Source of the DNA: Neonectria sp. B-13
Taxonomy: Eukaryota > Ascomycota > Sordariomycetes > Hypocreales > Nectriaceae
NCBI GenBank assembly: GCA_002682825.1
Contig: NOKP01000018.1
Span: 561,783-625,782, forward strand
Reading direction: 5' to 3'
Length of the DNA stretch: 64,000 nt
Shown in pieces: positions 21,305 to 33,400 of this stretch. Position numbers and translations under genes: made by a program. The first letter of the stretch is position 1, and the number at the start of each line of letters is the position of its first letter. The notes under the pieces were generated by a model. It had not been told where the DNA came from and made no database searches. It worked only from the letters and a program-made list of their open reading frames with translations.

Positions 21305-23497
21305 ATGCAGTCACTATGGTCGAGAGCCGGTCAGGCTCATCGCTGCGGCTGTAGAATCTGCGACACCGCCGTCAGCACCCTCGGCCGCCGAGCCACAACC
21401 GCCGCAACTCGACCACGCAAACCGACCTTGGGTGAAGTCTTCACGGCATGCTACAGCTCCGTCTTTGCGAGCGCCGCAGTGGTTGATGCCATTCGAAAGG
21501 AAGACAAGAGACAGGAATTGGACCGTCAATTGGATGAAGCACGACAAGACCTGGCCGCAGTCCAGCTCCTCCGATCACAGGAGACGAATCGGGTCACGAA
21601 GAGCCTCAGAGCCGATCAGTATGACCTGACGCCCGATCAGAACGACGCAGTATGGAATTGCCTGAAGGAAAACCATATAAACCGCCCATACTTGAAGGAT
21701 ATCTGTGTACCGGTTACCCTGCGAGTCTCGAAGCTTATAGCCCGACTTCAACGCGAGCTCCATCATGCACCCAACGAGGCGACAATGCAAGCTCTAGGGC
21801 AGACGGACTACGAAAGCCTTGAACGCACAATCATTTCCGAGGAGACGGATCCGACTATTTTGGAACGACCAGCGCAGACCAGCCGGCACTTGCACCAGGA
21901 CGGAAGAACAATCGTCCACCTAGTTCGCCAACTCCTCAAGCGCGCTCAAATGCACAGCAATACCCGCGACCCTAGTCCGACTTTCTATGAGGCTCAAGAA
22001 CTGGCTAATTCTTTTAGTCAAAAGTATACGTATGTTTCCATGGACCGCGAACGAGCAGTGGAAACCAGGTGCTCCTTAAATCGACGACTTCGAGAGATCG
22101 TCAGTTCACCCACCCTCGGACTCAAGGAGATGGTCGGCAGAGTTTGCTATAACTTACTTGTTGCTGCCTACCCTCCGGACATGCACACATACAACACTCT
22201 GATTGTTGCCTTCGACAAGATTGGACACCATACTTTTGCCGAGGCGTTGGTCTCCTCATTCCTCCATTACCGCCGCATCAGGCCAACCCCAAGCACCTTC
22301 GTCGCCGTTCTGCACCACTACAAGAACTCCGGCAATCATACGCGCTCTATTTTCTCAATTGCCAGTATTGTTGGGCTCGACGAAAGGGTTGGTTTCAAGG
22401 TGGGGCGGAGACATGTACAAGATATTCAAGAATGGGAGATGGATTACTGGCTGCCAGGAAGAGACAAGACACTGTCAGGCGACTGGGTATACAAACACGT
22501 CCCTCTGAGTGTGCCCCTGGTCGAGACTGTCATCAACACCCTTCTCCAATTCTGCCTATTCGATTTCGCTGCAAAGGTCTTCCTGGCTTGCATAAACGCC
22601 AACGTTCCATTGGGCACGCGCATCATCAAGCAGCTGTTCGAAGAATGCATTACCGCTCTGGACTGGAGGGCCGCAGTACGCCTAGTGCAAGGGCTCACGG
22701 ATTACCAACACACCCAACACAGCTTCCCTTCAATGCTTCTGGATCAAAACGATCCATATCTCATCAACCGAATTCATGTCCTTGTTGACATATGTGGTCT
22801 CAACGGCTATGGTCAGATGCCATCCAAGTCGAAACTAGCCAACCTGAACATTTCCGAGGAGAAATTTGGTCAATTTATGCAAGGCCTAGAAGCTCTAACT
22901 CAAGCTGACGGCACTTCGAGATTGGACATGGGGAGCTCAAACAACAACACCCTTGCAAACTCTGAACGCGATCAAGCTGCGAGAGCTTCAAGGAGCAGGC
23001 TTCTACAAATTGAAAGCATATGGAAGGAGCTCGCATTGGTGCACAGAAACGTATTGTCGATTAAGAGCAAACTCCTTTACCCGGACTTTTCTCTCGAATT
23101 TCGCATCTCAATGGTTGTACACATCGGAGACGCTGCGGCGCAGCTCAGTGTTCAGCTAAATGACGAGTTTCGCAAAATAGTCTCCTACAAGCTCAAGAAA
23201 GAAGAGGTGCCTTCTAAGTTACGGCGAAGGTTGGACACAACGTTAGCCGCGGGTAAAAGATTCCGCCGCTCCATGCTGCCGTTATCTAAGCAAGCCGACG
23301 AGGAAGGCCTGCCTCATTGGACGACTGGAGAGAGTAAAATAGTAAGGTTAACGAAGTCAGGTACTCCAATACCAATGGGGTGGCTAGACGGTGCGGCAGG
23401 GCAACTGGAGGCGATGCAGAGGACGTCGATGTTTTGGGCGATACCATTTACACGACCGACGTATACGACCCGAGGCTGGTGGATGGGAATGTGGTGA
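21305..23497 (+). CDS. Mitochondrial pentatricopeptide-type (PPR) protein
   Basis: Uninterrupted frame. I start at the second in-frame Met (21305), giving 730 aa, because it opens with an Arg/Ala/Ser-rich mitochondrial targeting style N-terminus (QSLWSRAGQAHR, then STLGRRATTAATRPRKPT); the frame could also begin at 21242. The central part has helical-hairpin units such as PDMHTYNTLIVAFDKIGHHT and TPSTFVAVLHHYKNSGNH, spaced like PPR repeats. A longer degenerate helical region and a predicted coiled coil (EDKRQELDRQLDEARQDL near residue 65) are also present. Fungal PPR-like proteins act in mitochondrial RNA stability or translation; the target is not knowable from sequence. It ends with a Trp/Met-rich tip. 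Confidence 0.75.
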   Translation: MQSLWSRAGQAHRCGCRICDTAVSTLGRRATTAATRPRKPTLGEVFTACYSSVFASAAVVDAIRKEDKRQELDRQLDEARQDLAAVQLLRSQETNRVTKSLRADQYDLTPDQNDAVWNCLKENHINRPYLKDICVPVTLRVSKLIARLQRELHHAPNEATMQALGQTDYESLERTIISEETDPTILERPAQTSRHLHQDGRTIVHLVRQLLKRAQMHSNTRDPSPTFYEAQELANSFSQKYTYVSMDRERAVETRCSLNRRLREIVSSPTLGLKEMVGRVCYNLLVAAYPPDMHTYNTLIVAFDKIGHHTFAEALVSSFLHYRRIRPTPSTFVAVLHHYKNSGNHTRSIFSIASIVGLDERVGFKVGRRHVQDIQEWEMDYWLPGRDKTLSGDWVYKHVPLSVPLVETVINTLLQFCLFDFAAKVFLACINANVPLGTRIIKQLFEECITALDWRAAVRLVQGLTDYQHTQHSFPSMLLDQNDPYLINRIHVLVDICGLNGYGQMPSKSKLANLNISEEKFGQFMQGLEALTQADGTSRLDMGSSNNNTLANSERDQAARASRSRLLQIESIWKELALVHRNVLSIKSKLLYPDFSLEFRISMVVHIGDAAAQLSVQLNDEFRKIVSYKLKKEEVPSKLRRRLDTTLAAGKRFRRSMLPLSKQADEEGLPHWTTGESKIVRLTKSGTPIPMGWLDGAAGQLEAMQRTSMFWAIPFTRPTYTTRGWWMGMW

Positions 23498-23747
23498 TTG
23501 CGAGAGAGAGGGGGAGGGAGAGGGAGAGAGAGAGATGGGTGAAATTCCATCTAGAACAGCGATGCTTCACACGACACTTTGTACCACCTCACCAAAATCT
23601 GGTTGTTGTACTACATACATACATATGTGCATATGTACCACATAGAGGGCGTTTTGACACCATTGTATTGGATACCTACCTTAACTACTTATATAAAGAT
23701 GGTTCTGACTCGGACAAAAGGCCCCCACGGATGGAAGAGAACCCTGT

Positions 23748-24165
23748 CTACGATGCATACCTCGTACTTCGGTTCCAATAATCTACTGGCCATCTTAGGA
23801 TGTCAATGGATGAGGCCGCGTCCCCTGTGTCCGCCCCTGTACCGGACTGCAGCGACACAATCCTTCCATTTATCTTTAGCAGGGAGAGCCGGGCCGCTCC
23901 AATGACGGTGAGCTTTCCGGCGCCGGCGATGACGATCGCGGCAGCGCCGGAAGCGCTGAGAAGAGCGGGGATAGTTTCCTCGGCAATCAATGCATATCGG
24001 CTAAGGTACGAGCGCAATTGGCAACTGATGAATGGGCGGTCTGGCGAGCAAACAGCGGGACTGGACGAGTTGGTAAGGGTAAGGGAATGGGGAGTGAACA
24101 CGAGGACGAGCAAGGCAAGGTACCTGCCGTAGGTACTTGAAATTAGGCTTGTTGGTGGACGACAT
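23748..24165 (-). CDS. Possible small hydrophobic protein (uncertain model)
   Basis: A candidate start MSSTNKPNF at 24165 with a short leading exon can be joined, through donor AA|GTACCT after 24137 and one of several AG acceptors near 24060-24000, to a minus-strand frame that ends at 23748. That frame includes RYALIAEETIPALLSASG and a following Ala/Ile-rich stretch compatible with one membrane helix. The product would be about 100-115 aa. No family is recognised, splice choice is ambiguous, and the opposite strand carries a comparable frame (23800-24132). Treat as a hypothesis. Confidence 0.3.
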
Positions 24166-25033
24166 GTCGGTACTAGGCCTACTTACTATGCGACTGGATG
24201 CAGGAATGAAGAGGTCACGACGTTGAGACCCGCGGGTGCCCAGTCACGAGGCGCGGAGGGTCCACGGTGGCCAATGGCAGGCGGGGAACGGTCCGCCGGC
24301 GCCCTACTAGAAGGACGCCCCCATGCCCCTCCAGGCGCTGACTGAGCCTGTGGGAGCCCCTGGAACAGCCCGTGACAGCGCTCTACCTCAGCCAGTGGAT
24401 CAGCGCCGCCGCTCCCCCACATGGGAATCATCGCCGCTTCACAATCGAGGGCCGAAGTTCAGGGCCCTGGACACTTCTCGGATTCCCCATCAAAACTCTG
24501 CGCTTGGCTTGTCTGCTGGCCTGCTTGCCACTTGTCCAGTCCTGCGGACCTTTCTCTTTCATCGCATCGTCTTGCCTCGTCCCGACTTGTCTCATCTCAT
24601 CGATTCAAACTCACTCTTCGATGGATCCCTCGCCTAGGCCTCTCATAACCTCGTGCGTCGTCGAATCGACCGCCTACTCGTGAGCGCCAGCTTGCTTATC
24701 CAACCTACCTACAGAACAGCTGTCCGCTCTCCCAGTCATCTCCTCCAGTCATTGCCTCCAATCACTGCCTTTATTAGATTGGCTTCCTTTCATTTCTACT
24801 CTTCTTGAGCTCTCTCTAAGACGTCCCGGCTCAGACTCAATCGCAATTGCCTCCTCCTCCTCCTCTGTTGATTGGCTGTGGACTTCCAGAGCTTGGATCG
24901 CACATACCCCCAGATCCCATCTCTCTCATCTCCTTCTGATCCTAGTCTTGTCGACCCCATCTGTCCACTTCCCCGGGTCGCGATACCCCCGCCTACTCAC
25001 AACTCGCGACTCAGACTCCGCGGTGTTAGCGCC
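24166..25033. promoter_or_regulatory. GDE1 upstream region
   Basis: About 870 bp, with C/T-rich tracts from about 24480 to 25020 that look like a 5' leader. No CACGTG phosphate-regulator (Pho4/NUC-1 type) site was found by eye. Several short upstream frames exist. Confidence 0.4.
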
Positions 25034-28000
25034 ATGAAGTTTGGCAGAAAGTATGTTCCCGGACACCTCTCACTCTCAACCACTCAGCCTTACTGAGAAC
25101 TCTTCCAGCCTACCACGCAACCAGGTCCCCGAGTGGGCGGCCTCGTACATCAACTACAAAGGCCTCAAGAAGCTGGTTAAGGCCGCCGCAGTCAAAGCAA
25201 GGAATGGCGAAACGGTGGATACTGCAGGTGGGCGGCTTTGTCGACTCTCGTCGGGGCTGAGCCTCTCCCCTAACTCCCCACGCAGAATTCTTCTTCGCCC
25301 TTGACCGCAACCTCGAAGATGTCGACTCCTTCTACAACAAGAAACTCGCCGACGCCTGTCGCCGGCTCAACCTCCTTTACAACCGCTATGGCCGTACCCC
25401 CGATGTTGTCGCCACCCTCGACCAGGATGAGGCCGAGGAGGTCATGGGCGCTCTCCTCGAGCTGAGGAGCCAGCTGCGCAACTTACAGTGGTTTGGCGAG
25501 ATCAACCGCAGAGGCTTCGTCAAGATTACAAAGAAGCTCGATAAGAAGGTCCCTGACATTGTTACCCAGCATCGATACATCTCTACCAAGGTTGACCCCA
25601 AGCCGTTTGCCAAAGAGGCTAACACGGCCAGACTGCTCATCGAGATTAACAAATGGCTGTCTGTTCTTGCTGATGCTCAGAACTTTGATGATGCCATGTC
25701 AGACCACTCGACACGCTCTCTCGGGCGGGCATCGACCAAGGCTATGTTGAACTTGCCCCAGGCCCAGCTCGACCTACTCGAACAGGCCATTCGTCATGAT
25801 CGCGTTCCGTCTCTTGAGGATGGGCTCAAAAATAACAACGCCGCTGTCGGGGAAGGCTCTCAGATTCTTCTCTTGAACTTGTTTCAGCGATCCATCGCCG
25901 CTCGCTCAAATGCATGCATATCTTACCTCCTTCCTAAAATCAAGAGCCTTGATGAGCCTGACGATATCAACGGCCGAAATTGCATTCATCGGCTCGTCAT
26001 TCACATTGGTCGCACCAAATCATCGCCGGTCGACCAAGACTCTCATAATTACCCGGTGCCTGCCGGCGCAGAGTTCAGCAATAAGCATCTTCAGCCTGCT
26101 GTCTCGACATCAACTCCACTCAAAGCGCTCAACACCAATGAGACCAAGCTCCTGGGCAAGGACGATGAAGTTGTGCAGCTCTTCATCGACCTCCTTGACC
26201 AACTGAACCCCGAGCAGCGCATTGCACTTCAGAGTCGAGACTCGTTTGGGCGAATGCCCCTCCACTATGCGGCTCAGTTTGGTTTCGTCGTTGTTTGCCA
26301 GATCATCATGTCCAAGATGCAGAAGTGGGATCAATTCCATGTCAAGGATGGGATTGACGCCCCTGAGTGGCAGGACAACGACGGCTTTGCGCCTCTACAT
26401 CTCAGCGTCGTCGGTGGACATCCTCTGACAACTCAAGCCCTCCTAAAGGGAGAAAACTGGGAAGGAAGCAGCGAGGCCAAGGCCGAGATTCGAAAACAGG
26501 TCCCTAAGTCGGGCGCCGTTCTTGCTCTTGCCACCAAATCCAATTACAGCACTATCGTTCAGATGCTCGTGGATGCCGGGGTTGACATTAACTGGAAGGA
26601 CAAAACCAACGAGACTGCTCTTCACATTGCTGCCCGGTTCGGTCATGATGAGTGTGCTCGGGTGATCTTGAGGGGCACTAAATCCCAGAAGGCAGACCTT
26701 AATGCCACAGAGAGCACTTATTCCTGGACACCCCTACATGTTGCTGCCGTTGACGGTAAGCTCTCTGTTGCCCAGCTTCTTGTCGACGCGGGTGCAGACG
26801 TGTCACGCCCGGACTCGTCTGGCTGGATTGCAAAGGAGCACGCGGCTCTGAGAGGCCACATCGAGATTGCCCGGCTTCTTACCGCCCAACCTCAAGAGGA
26901 GGAGGAGGAATTGAAGCCCAGGCCAGTTGAGACTCTGCAGCCGTCTCTTTCGGAAAGCTCATCTATCGACGGGCGACGCTCTAATGGATCAAGTCTTGCT
27001 CCTCGACCTGCCGAGCCTGTCAAGAGTTTCGGTCATCGATACCTGACTGACCAGAGTCTTGTTCTTGTCAGTCTGGGATCCATGGATATGCGCAAGAGCA
27101 TTGAACCTGTCAACTTGGATCGCGTGCCACTTGCCGAGGCTCATACCACCCAGCTTGATACTGCGCTCTCCATCGTCGTCACAGCATCGGGGGCTCAGGG
27201 CGAGCCCACCATCATCGATCTCCCAGTTCACGAGAACATCGCCACAGAGCCCGTCGTATTTACCACGACAGACGCCAGCAAGGTGAAGCTACTCTTCGAT
27301 ATTGTCCCGACTTACTCTGGTAGCGAGAAGAACAAAATTGGACGTGGTGTTGCCCTCCTCTCTTCCGTCAAACCAGGGCTGGGTTCCCGTCGGATGACTC
27401 TTCAGGGAGACGTGGTTGTCCCGATCATGTCAAGCAGCCTCGAAGTTATTGGAACGGTCAACTTCAACTTTCTCGTCATCACACCCTTTCACCATCCCAA
27501 CATGGGAATCACATCAAGGCAAACGTACTGGAAGAAGCTGGCATCGACTATGGTCATCGGCCACCGCGGTCTTGGCAAGAACGTCTCATCCAACAGATCT
27601 CTTCAACTTGGCGAAAATACACTGCCTTCCTTCATTGCAGCTGCCAACCTGGGTGCTCAATACGTGGAGTTCGACGTTCAGCTAACAAAGGATCACGTCC
27701 CAGTCATCTACCACGACTTTCTCGTCAGCGAGACAGGAATTGATGCTCCTGTTCACACTTTGACACTTGAGCAATTCCTGCACATCAACCCAGACTCACA
27801 ACGTGCCCCCAACCACACTGAGAAGGCAAAGCCAACAACTCAGGGCGAGAACGGCAACCGGGCGCGTAGTAACAGCTTTGCGCCCAAGCGTTCGCAATCA
27901 ATGGGTTACGCTGGCAGTGGGCGCGATGAAATGAGCGAGCGCATGAAGCATACGAGGGACTTCAAGTCCAAGGGTTACAAAGCTAACTCGAGAGGGAATT

Positions 28001-28738
28001 TCATCCAGGCGCCGTTCGCTACCCTGGAGGATCTCTTCCGCAAGCTTCCGGAACACGTTGGTTTCAACATTGAGTTGAAGTACCCTATGCTCTCCGAGAG
28101 CGAGGAGCACGAGATGGACACGTACGCTGTGGAACTGAACTCATTTTGCGACACGGTCCTTTCGAAGGTCTACGACCTGGCCGGTGAGCGACACATCATC
28201 TTCAGCTCCTTCAACCCAGACATATGTCTCTGCCTCAGCTTCAAGCAGCCCTCGATCCCGATTCTATTCCTCACCGACGCCGGGTGCTCGGATGTCTGTG
28301 ACATTCGAGCATCATCTCTCCAGGAGGCTATTCGCTTCGCGAGCCGCTGGAACCTGTTGGGTATTGTGTCCGCAGCGGAGCCGATGATCAACAGCCCGCG
28401 ACTTGTCAGGGTCGTCAAAGAAAACGGATTGGTCTGCGTCAGCTACGGGGCATTGAATAACGACCCGATCATGGTGCAGGTAAGCTCTCATCTGGCGCAT
28501 TTCACTTGGATCTAGACGTTCGGATCGGCATCTGGTACATAGTGAAAGACACTAACGAATGCAACAGCGACAAGTTAAGCAGGGCATTGATGCGGTCATT
28601 GTTGACAGTGTCTTGGCCATCAGAAAGGGGCTTACGAGTGCGGAACCGCCGGCCGAGCCGCTGAACGGCACGCTGAGTGATCAGCTGGCGGAGTTGAAGG
28701 TTAACGGTACTAACGGGACCCTTGTTCCCGGCTCTTGA
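25034..28738 (+). CDS. GDE1: SPX-ankyrin-GDPD glycerophosphodiester phosphodiesterase
   Basis: Four exons (25034-25050, 25109-25227, 25286-28479, 28568-28738) give 1,166 aa. The SPX domain begins MKFGRNLPRNQVPEW and includes NYKGLKKLVK, FYNKKL and GFVKITKKLDKK (residues 1-about 165). Ankyrin repeats follow (about 290-510: GRMPLHYAAQFG, GFAPLHLSVVGGH, ETALHIAARFGHDE, TPLHVAAVDGK). The C-terminal GDPD domain has GHRG at 804-807, GENT at 821-824, EFDVQLTKDH from 840, YHD at 854-856 and ELK at 975-977. Intact catalytic and metal residues favour an active Gde1-type enzyme releasing glycerol-3-phosphate from glycerophosphocholine, rather than the Pho81/NUC-2 CDK inhibitor of the same architecture. 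SPX senses inositol pyrophosphates. The first exon is only 17 nt. Confidence 0.92.
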
Positions 28739-30254
28739 GGATTGGGATCGGCATTGTTGAATAATGCCACAACGTAAGGCAGGGGGTGCCCGGCGACGGC
28801 AGATGACGGAAGACGGAAGACGGAAGACTAGATTTTTCTTTCAACAGTTGTTTCCCGAGACTAGTTCAACCATGCCGGGAAGCTTGGATACAAAAGTCAC
28901 TCCGGAGAGACAGACTCCCCAATGTGCGGATAATAGCTATACGTATCGCATAGTACTACAGATGGCTCGAGTGGGAGCGCGCACAGCTGGGCGAGCCCCA
29001 CGGAGCATTGCGATTTGTTTTGTGTCTCAGTCCCCACAGGATTAACCTTTTGCCATGTTGCCTGTCTCAGAAGGAAAAGCGGTGCTAGTTCGACATGGCA
29101 TTTGCGAATCAATATGTTTTTGTGAGGCTGCGGATCCGGACGTTTTTCCTTTCTTTTGTTGTTAGATATTCGTACTACGTACTGCGTACTCACATCGCGA
29201 CACTGGCTGGCCGTGTGTCCGTCGGCCGCTCGCCGCCCTGCACGGGAAGATAACGATGACAAGTGCGGATGCGAATTCGCCCTGCTTGCAAGCTGAAGCA
29301 AGCTTCGCAAGGTTCGACTCGCAATGCTTACACGGAGAGGGTGGAATGGTCTCTGCAATTACCAAAAGGTCTGCCAGAAACCAGGGTCTTGACTCTTTCC
29401 GCTGGTCGCACCCTGTCGCACCCCCCCTTTTGTTGTTTAGTTTGCCTTGTTGCTGGGGTCTCTCCCGCTTCGGAGGGAAGGGTCTCTTCTTCTCTGGCGT
29501 GTCTCACCTGTCTCAAACATGGTGGACGACAACGGTTCTGGGTCCATTCCCCATCAGAGAACGACCCCGTAGGACACCCGCTTCTCGGTGAAGGAGGGGG
29601 GGGGGAGGGACGCGCTTTGGCTGTGACTTTTCCACCGCGCTGGTTTTCTGGGTTCTTTTCTTTTCTAGGACGCTGGCTGACCTTCGTGGAACCGCCCTTT
29701 TTGTCTTGTGCTACGTTGGGCTGCCGTGTGAGATATACAAGCCAAGCAGCCGTAGTCTACCCTGTTGCGCATTGGCGCGACACGCCTCTCTGCTCAATCC
29801 CGATCGATGAAGGGGGCACGGGTAGCCGGGGAGAGACGGGCAGCAAACGACAGAGGCCGCGATGCAACACCCGAGACGACTCGTTTCGTGCAGAAATGAT
29901 AGCCCGCGCCCCTGCAGTACGCCCCTACTTGGACCCATGCTTGCTTGCTTGGACTGCTACAAAGTACCCCCGTGTACAATGAGATGGGGAAGTGACATGG
30001 GCGATTTTTCTTTTCTTTGCTTTCGACGACGGCAGGCCGCCGCCTCGGAAGAGGGTGCAAGCGGAGAAGACGGCAACGGGCACCGGATGTTGGAAGGTTG
30101 GTTTGGTTTGGCTTGGTTGGTTGGCTGGCGGAGGAGGGTGTGTTCTGTTCTGGAGACGGAGTCTTGCATGAAGGGAAAAAGCAACGCCGGGCATCGCAGC
30201 CGAAAGAGGCGACAAGCAGCAGACGATGACACACAGCTAGGGCTGGACTGGCTT

Positions 30255-30293
30255 GGGGCTGGAGCTCACGGGGCTGGAGCTCACGGGGCTGGG
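30255..30293 (+). repeat. 15-bp tandem repeat, 2.6 copies
   Basis: Unit GGGGCTGGAGCTCAC occurs twice perfectly and a third time partially. Confidence 0.85.
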
Positions 30294-30338
30294 TTGCGTA
30301 GAGCGTTGTCCCGCGCGGCTTGCTTGCTACCCTGGACG

Positions 30339-30405
30339 TCTGGATGCTAGGATTCTTGGGTGCTTGGATGCTGGAATTTATGGATGCTCGGATGCTGGGG
30401 AGCCT
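30339..30405 (+). repeat. Degenerate GGATGCT repeat
   Basis: Four or five GGATGCT/GGGTGCT words spaced irregularly in about 65 bases, just after the 15-bp minisatellite. Confidence 0.6.
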
Positions 30406-33400
30406 GGCCTGTCAGACGCGGGCCAGCAACGTGTTCGTACCCCAGGAGATGTTTCATCGGGGGGGGATAATGGCATGGTCCTGAATCATGGATGGGAACA
30501 GGCCGAGGGAAGAGAAGAAGCCGAGAAGGAAGGTCCATCGCAAACCTCTCCCCACAAGAGAATCACAAGGGAACCACAGAAGAAGGCATTTGCCGGAGGG
30601 TTGGAACGAAGGGCGGGGAACGGTTGCTCGGTTCGGGTTGGACTTAAGGTGCTTGCCTCCCTGGGCAAGGCGCCAAGGCGGGATCCAGAACGGGGTTGTG
30701 GGCTTGTTGCCTCGGCTTGGCCTTGCATAGGCGGTCCTACTTCGTTCCAGTTGGAGTGAAGTTGACGGCAGTGACAGTTCTGACTTAGACTTGGACTCAG
30801 GTATCTAGGAGGTGTGTTCGTGTTAGTGGTCGGTGGCGGATGTCTTTTTGCGGTTCCGCGACTGGTGATGGAGGGGAACCGCAGGGCGAAGACATTGCCT
30901 GCGACACTGAACGTCTCCGGGGTGGTGACTGAAACCAAAGGGCGAGAGGGAAGCCGAAGTGAGGTGTTGACCCTGGACTGGAGCATCCATGGCCTCTCTG
31001 GCCGGGCGGCTGGGTGGGACGATTGGAGGCCGCGGAAACCCAAGAACCGCCTAACAAACAGGGACCGACAAACAGCATAGTGAGCATCCCATACTCATGG
31101 CAGGGGTGTGTGAAAGCTAGCCGCTGCAGTGTAACAGAAGCAGAGGAAGGCCGTCTTGCACGTACATAGTAGGCCGCGAGAGATCCGCGGCCAGGATATC
31201 TTGCATGGTTGGGGAGAAAGGGTTGCCTTCTGGCGGGTCCGCATGCCGTCGTCCCCCAGTGACAAGCCCCCCAGCAAGATTGGTGACTGAGAAAGAAGCC
31301 CCTTTTCTTTTTGCTTTTTCCCTTCTCTTCCCTTGTTGCTTTCTTCGCTTCTCTATCGCTTTGTGAAAACTCTCCGGTGGCTGGGGGGGAAAGAGGAGAG
31401 AGACAGAGAGGAGCGGATGGAGCGAGGGGTGGAGGGGGTGTGGGTGGCGCTTGATCTTTTCTAGCCGGCCCTGCATGCGTGACGGTCTGGGGGAGCAATG
31501 GCGTCGACTAATTCGCCGGGAGCTGGAGAAGATGAAATCGAGAAGAAAGTGAGGCTCTCTCCGTGTCAGATGTCATATTCCTGGAAGCGGTGTGGCGAGA
31601 AGGTTATGAGATAGTTACGGCTATCCGGAGTTGGCAGTCTGGATACATCCCGTTCTGTCATCTATACAAAGATGACAGACTGAAGGCGAGACCTAGTGAA
31701 GGCGAGACTGAAAGGTGAGACTGGGTTGACTGAATGAATGCCAATGCCGTGAAGGGGGAGGACCCTCCAACAAACAATATGCAGCGTCATCCTGCGATCA
31801 GCGTCGAGTATCGAGATCAGCACTCATCCACTTCCCACGGGCATGTACGAGGTACCGCGACCTCCCTGCCCATGTACCCGTACAGGCAGTAAGTACATGC
31901 TCATAACCTTGCGTCGCCTTCCGGGTTCTAATTACCCTGCGCGCCGGCCATCACCGGTCTTGCAGTGAGTGCTGTGCCCGCCGCCTTCAGTTCGTTCGAG
32001 GCCATTCCGGCGACAACACGGACGGGGAAGCTAGAACCAGAGACAACATGTTGGTGAGAGAGTCTCCAGACCCCGTGCGGAGGCGGCAACGACACAAAAG
32101 CCACCATCCTTCGGGGCTTTCGCTTTTCGACGTGTCACCATGCTCGATAACGTAGCGTCAGCGTCATCGTCGCAGCCGCGTCCGCGTCCTCAAACGCGGG
32201 CGCAACGTCGCACAAGACTAGGGAAAAGCCCAACGGCCGCGTGTAGGTACTTCGTACTTGGTCGAAAAAACAAGGCGCCGCCGCAGGAAAAAGATGCGGT
32301 GCCGTACGCCGCCGTGCCGGAGACGTCCCTCCGCGTCCGTCGGTAGCCAGCAGGAAATATCCCCATTTGCCGGCATCCAGAAACGTTGCAAAATCCGCCT
32401 TGGCGCGCCTGCAAGAGATCTATCTTCTAATTAGTCTATCCCACCGCTGCGGTACGGAGGATAATCACCCAAAAATCAAGAACGAACCCAGATCAGCGAC
32501 GCTTGCTTTTTTCTTCTTGGAATATGTCGATCTTGTCCACATTTGCTTGCCCGCGGGCCGCAATCGATAATCGGATGGACAACCGAATTTCCTTGCTTTC
32601 CTTAGCAACCGGATTTGTTGCTTTTGTCCTGTGCTGGGCTTTCTTCTTCGACCGCTTCTTTCCGGTTCGCCGTTTCTTCGAATTTACTTGTTTTGCTTAT
32701 TTTCGACGCGTTTTCTCCTCCCTGATTTCTTTTTTCTCAAAGTCCCTGCGGCGTTAGCATGTGCTTTCGTCGTGGTTCCGGCATCCCATAGCTGACATGT
32801 CTTAAGTGACATGTAAGTGGATGACTTGCTGCCCGCCCACGCTGGCGGCACGAGGTTGCAGTGAGGCAACCAAAGAAAAACCAGGCCTATAGGTGGAGCA
32901 AATGGGAGATGGTTATCTCGAAGAAATCAAGACGGCACCTGCCAGGGCGAAGAAAGTCGTCAGATTCCCTGCTCCAAAGTCCGAAACAGCTGGAAAAACA
33001 AGACCCGGCTAGCGACACTGTTTGGTAGTCGTTGGCCATCGAAGGAGTGTGGATAGAACACTGTCGACTCTTTCGTAGCTCGTCCCCTTTGATGCCATTC
33101 CCATCTCAACCGTCTTCGAGTTCGGACTGTCCGAAATACACCACGAGATACCCACATGACTGTCCAGACGCCGTCCCTAAGACCGGGCTGTCCGAAACCC
33201 CCTTGAGATGACGAGACGCCCACATGGCTTCTGAGATGTCGTCACGGCCTGCTCCAATGTCGTTGCTTGTCCCAGGCGTGCCTCCGATCATCGTCGGGTT
33301 GGCTGCCCACGCTATCCCCAAGTTGCCAAGGGTAATTCCGTTGAGAATCCACCCCGTGTCCCCTTTGCTACTTTGCTACGGATACTCTGCCATCCGTTAT

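Noticed and set aside
25034..28738. Pho81/NUC-2 CDK-inhibitor assignment
   Set aside because: Same SPX-ankyrin-GDPD layout, but the intact GHRG, GENT, EFD and YHD residues fit an active Gde1-type phosphodiesterase better.
29308..29330. GGTTCGACTC, possible tRNA T loop
   Set aside because: Flanking bases do not form a T stem, and no acceptor or anticodon arm was found nearby.
29263..29982. 239-codon plus-strand frame
   Set aside because: No domain, erratic composition, comparable frames on the opposite strand.
30797..31498. 233-codon minus-strand frame
   Set aside because: Low-complexity Pro/Ser content caused by a purine/pyrimidine tract; no motif.
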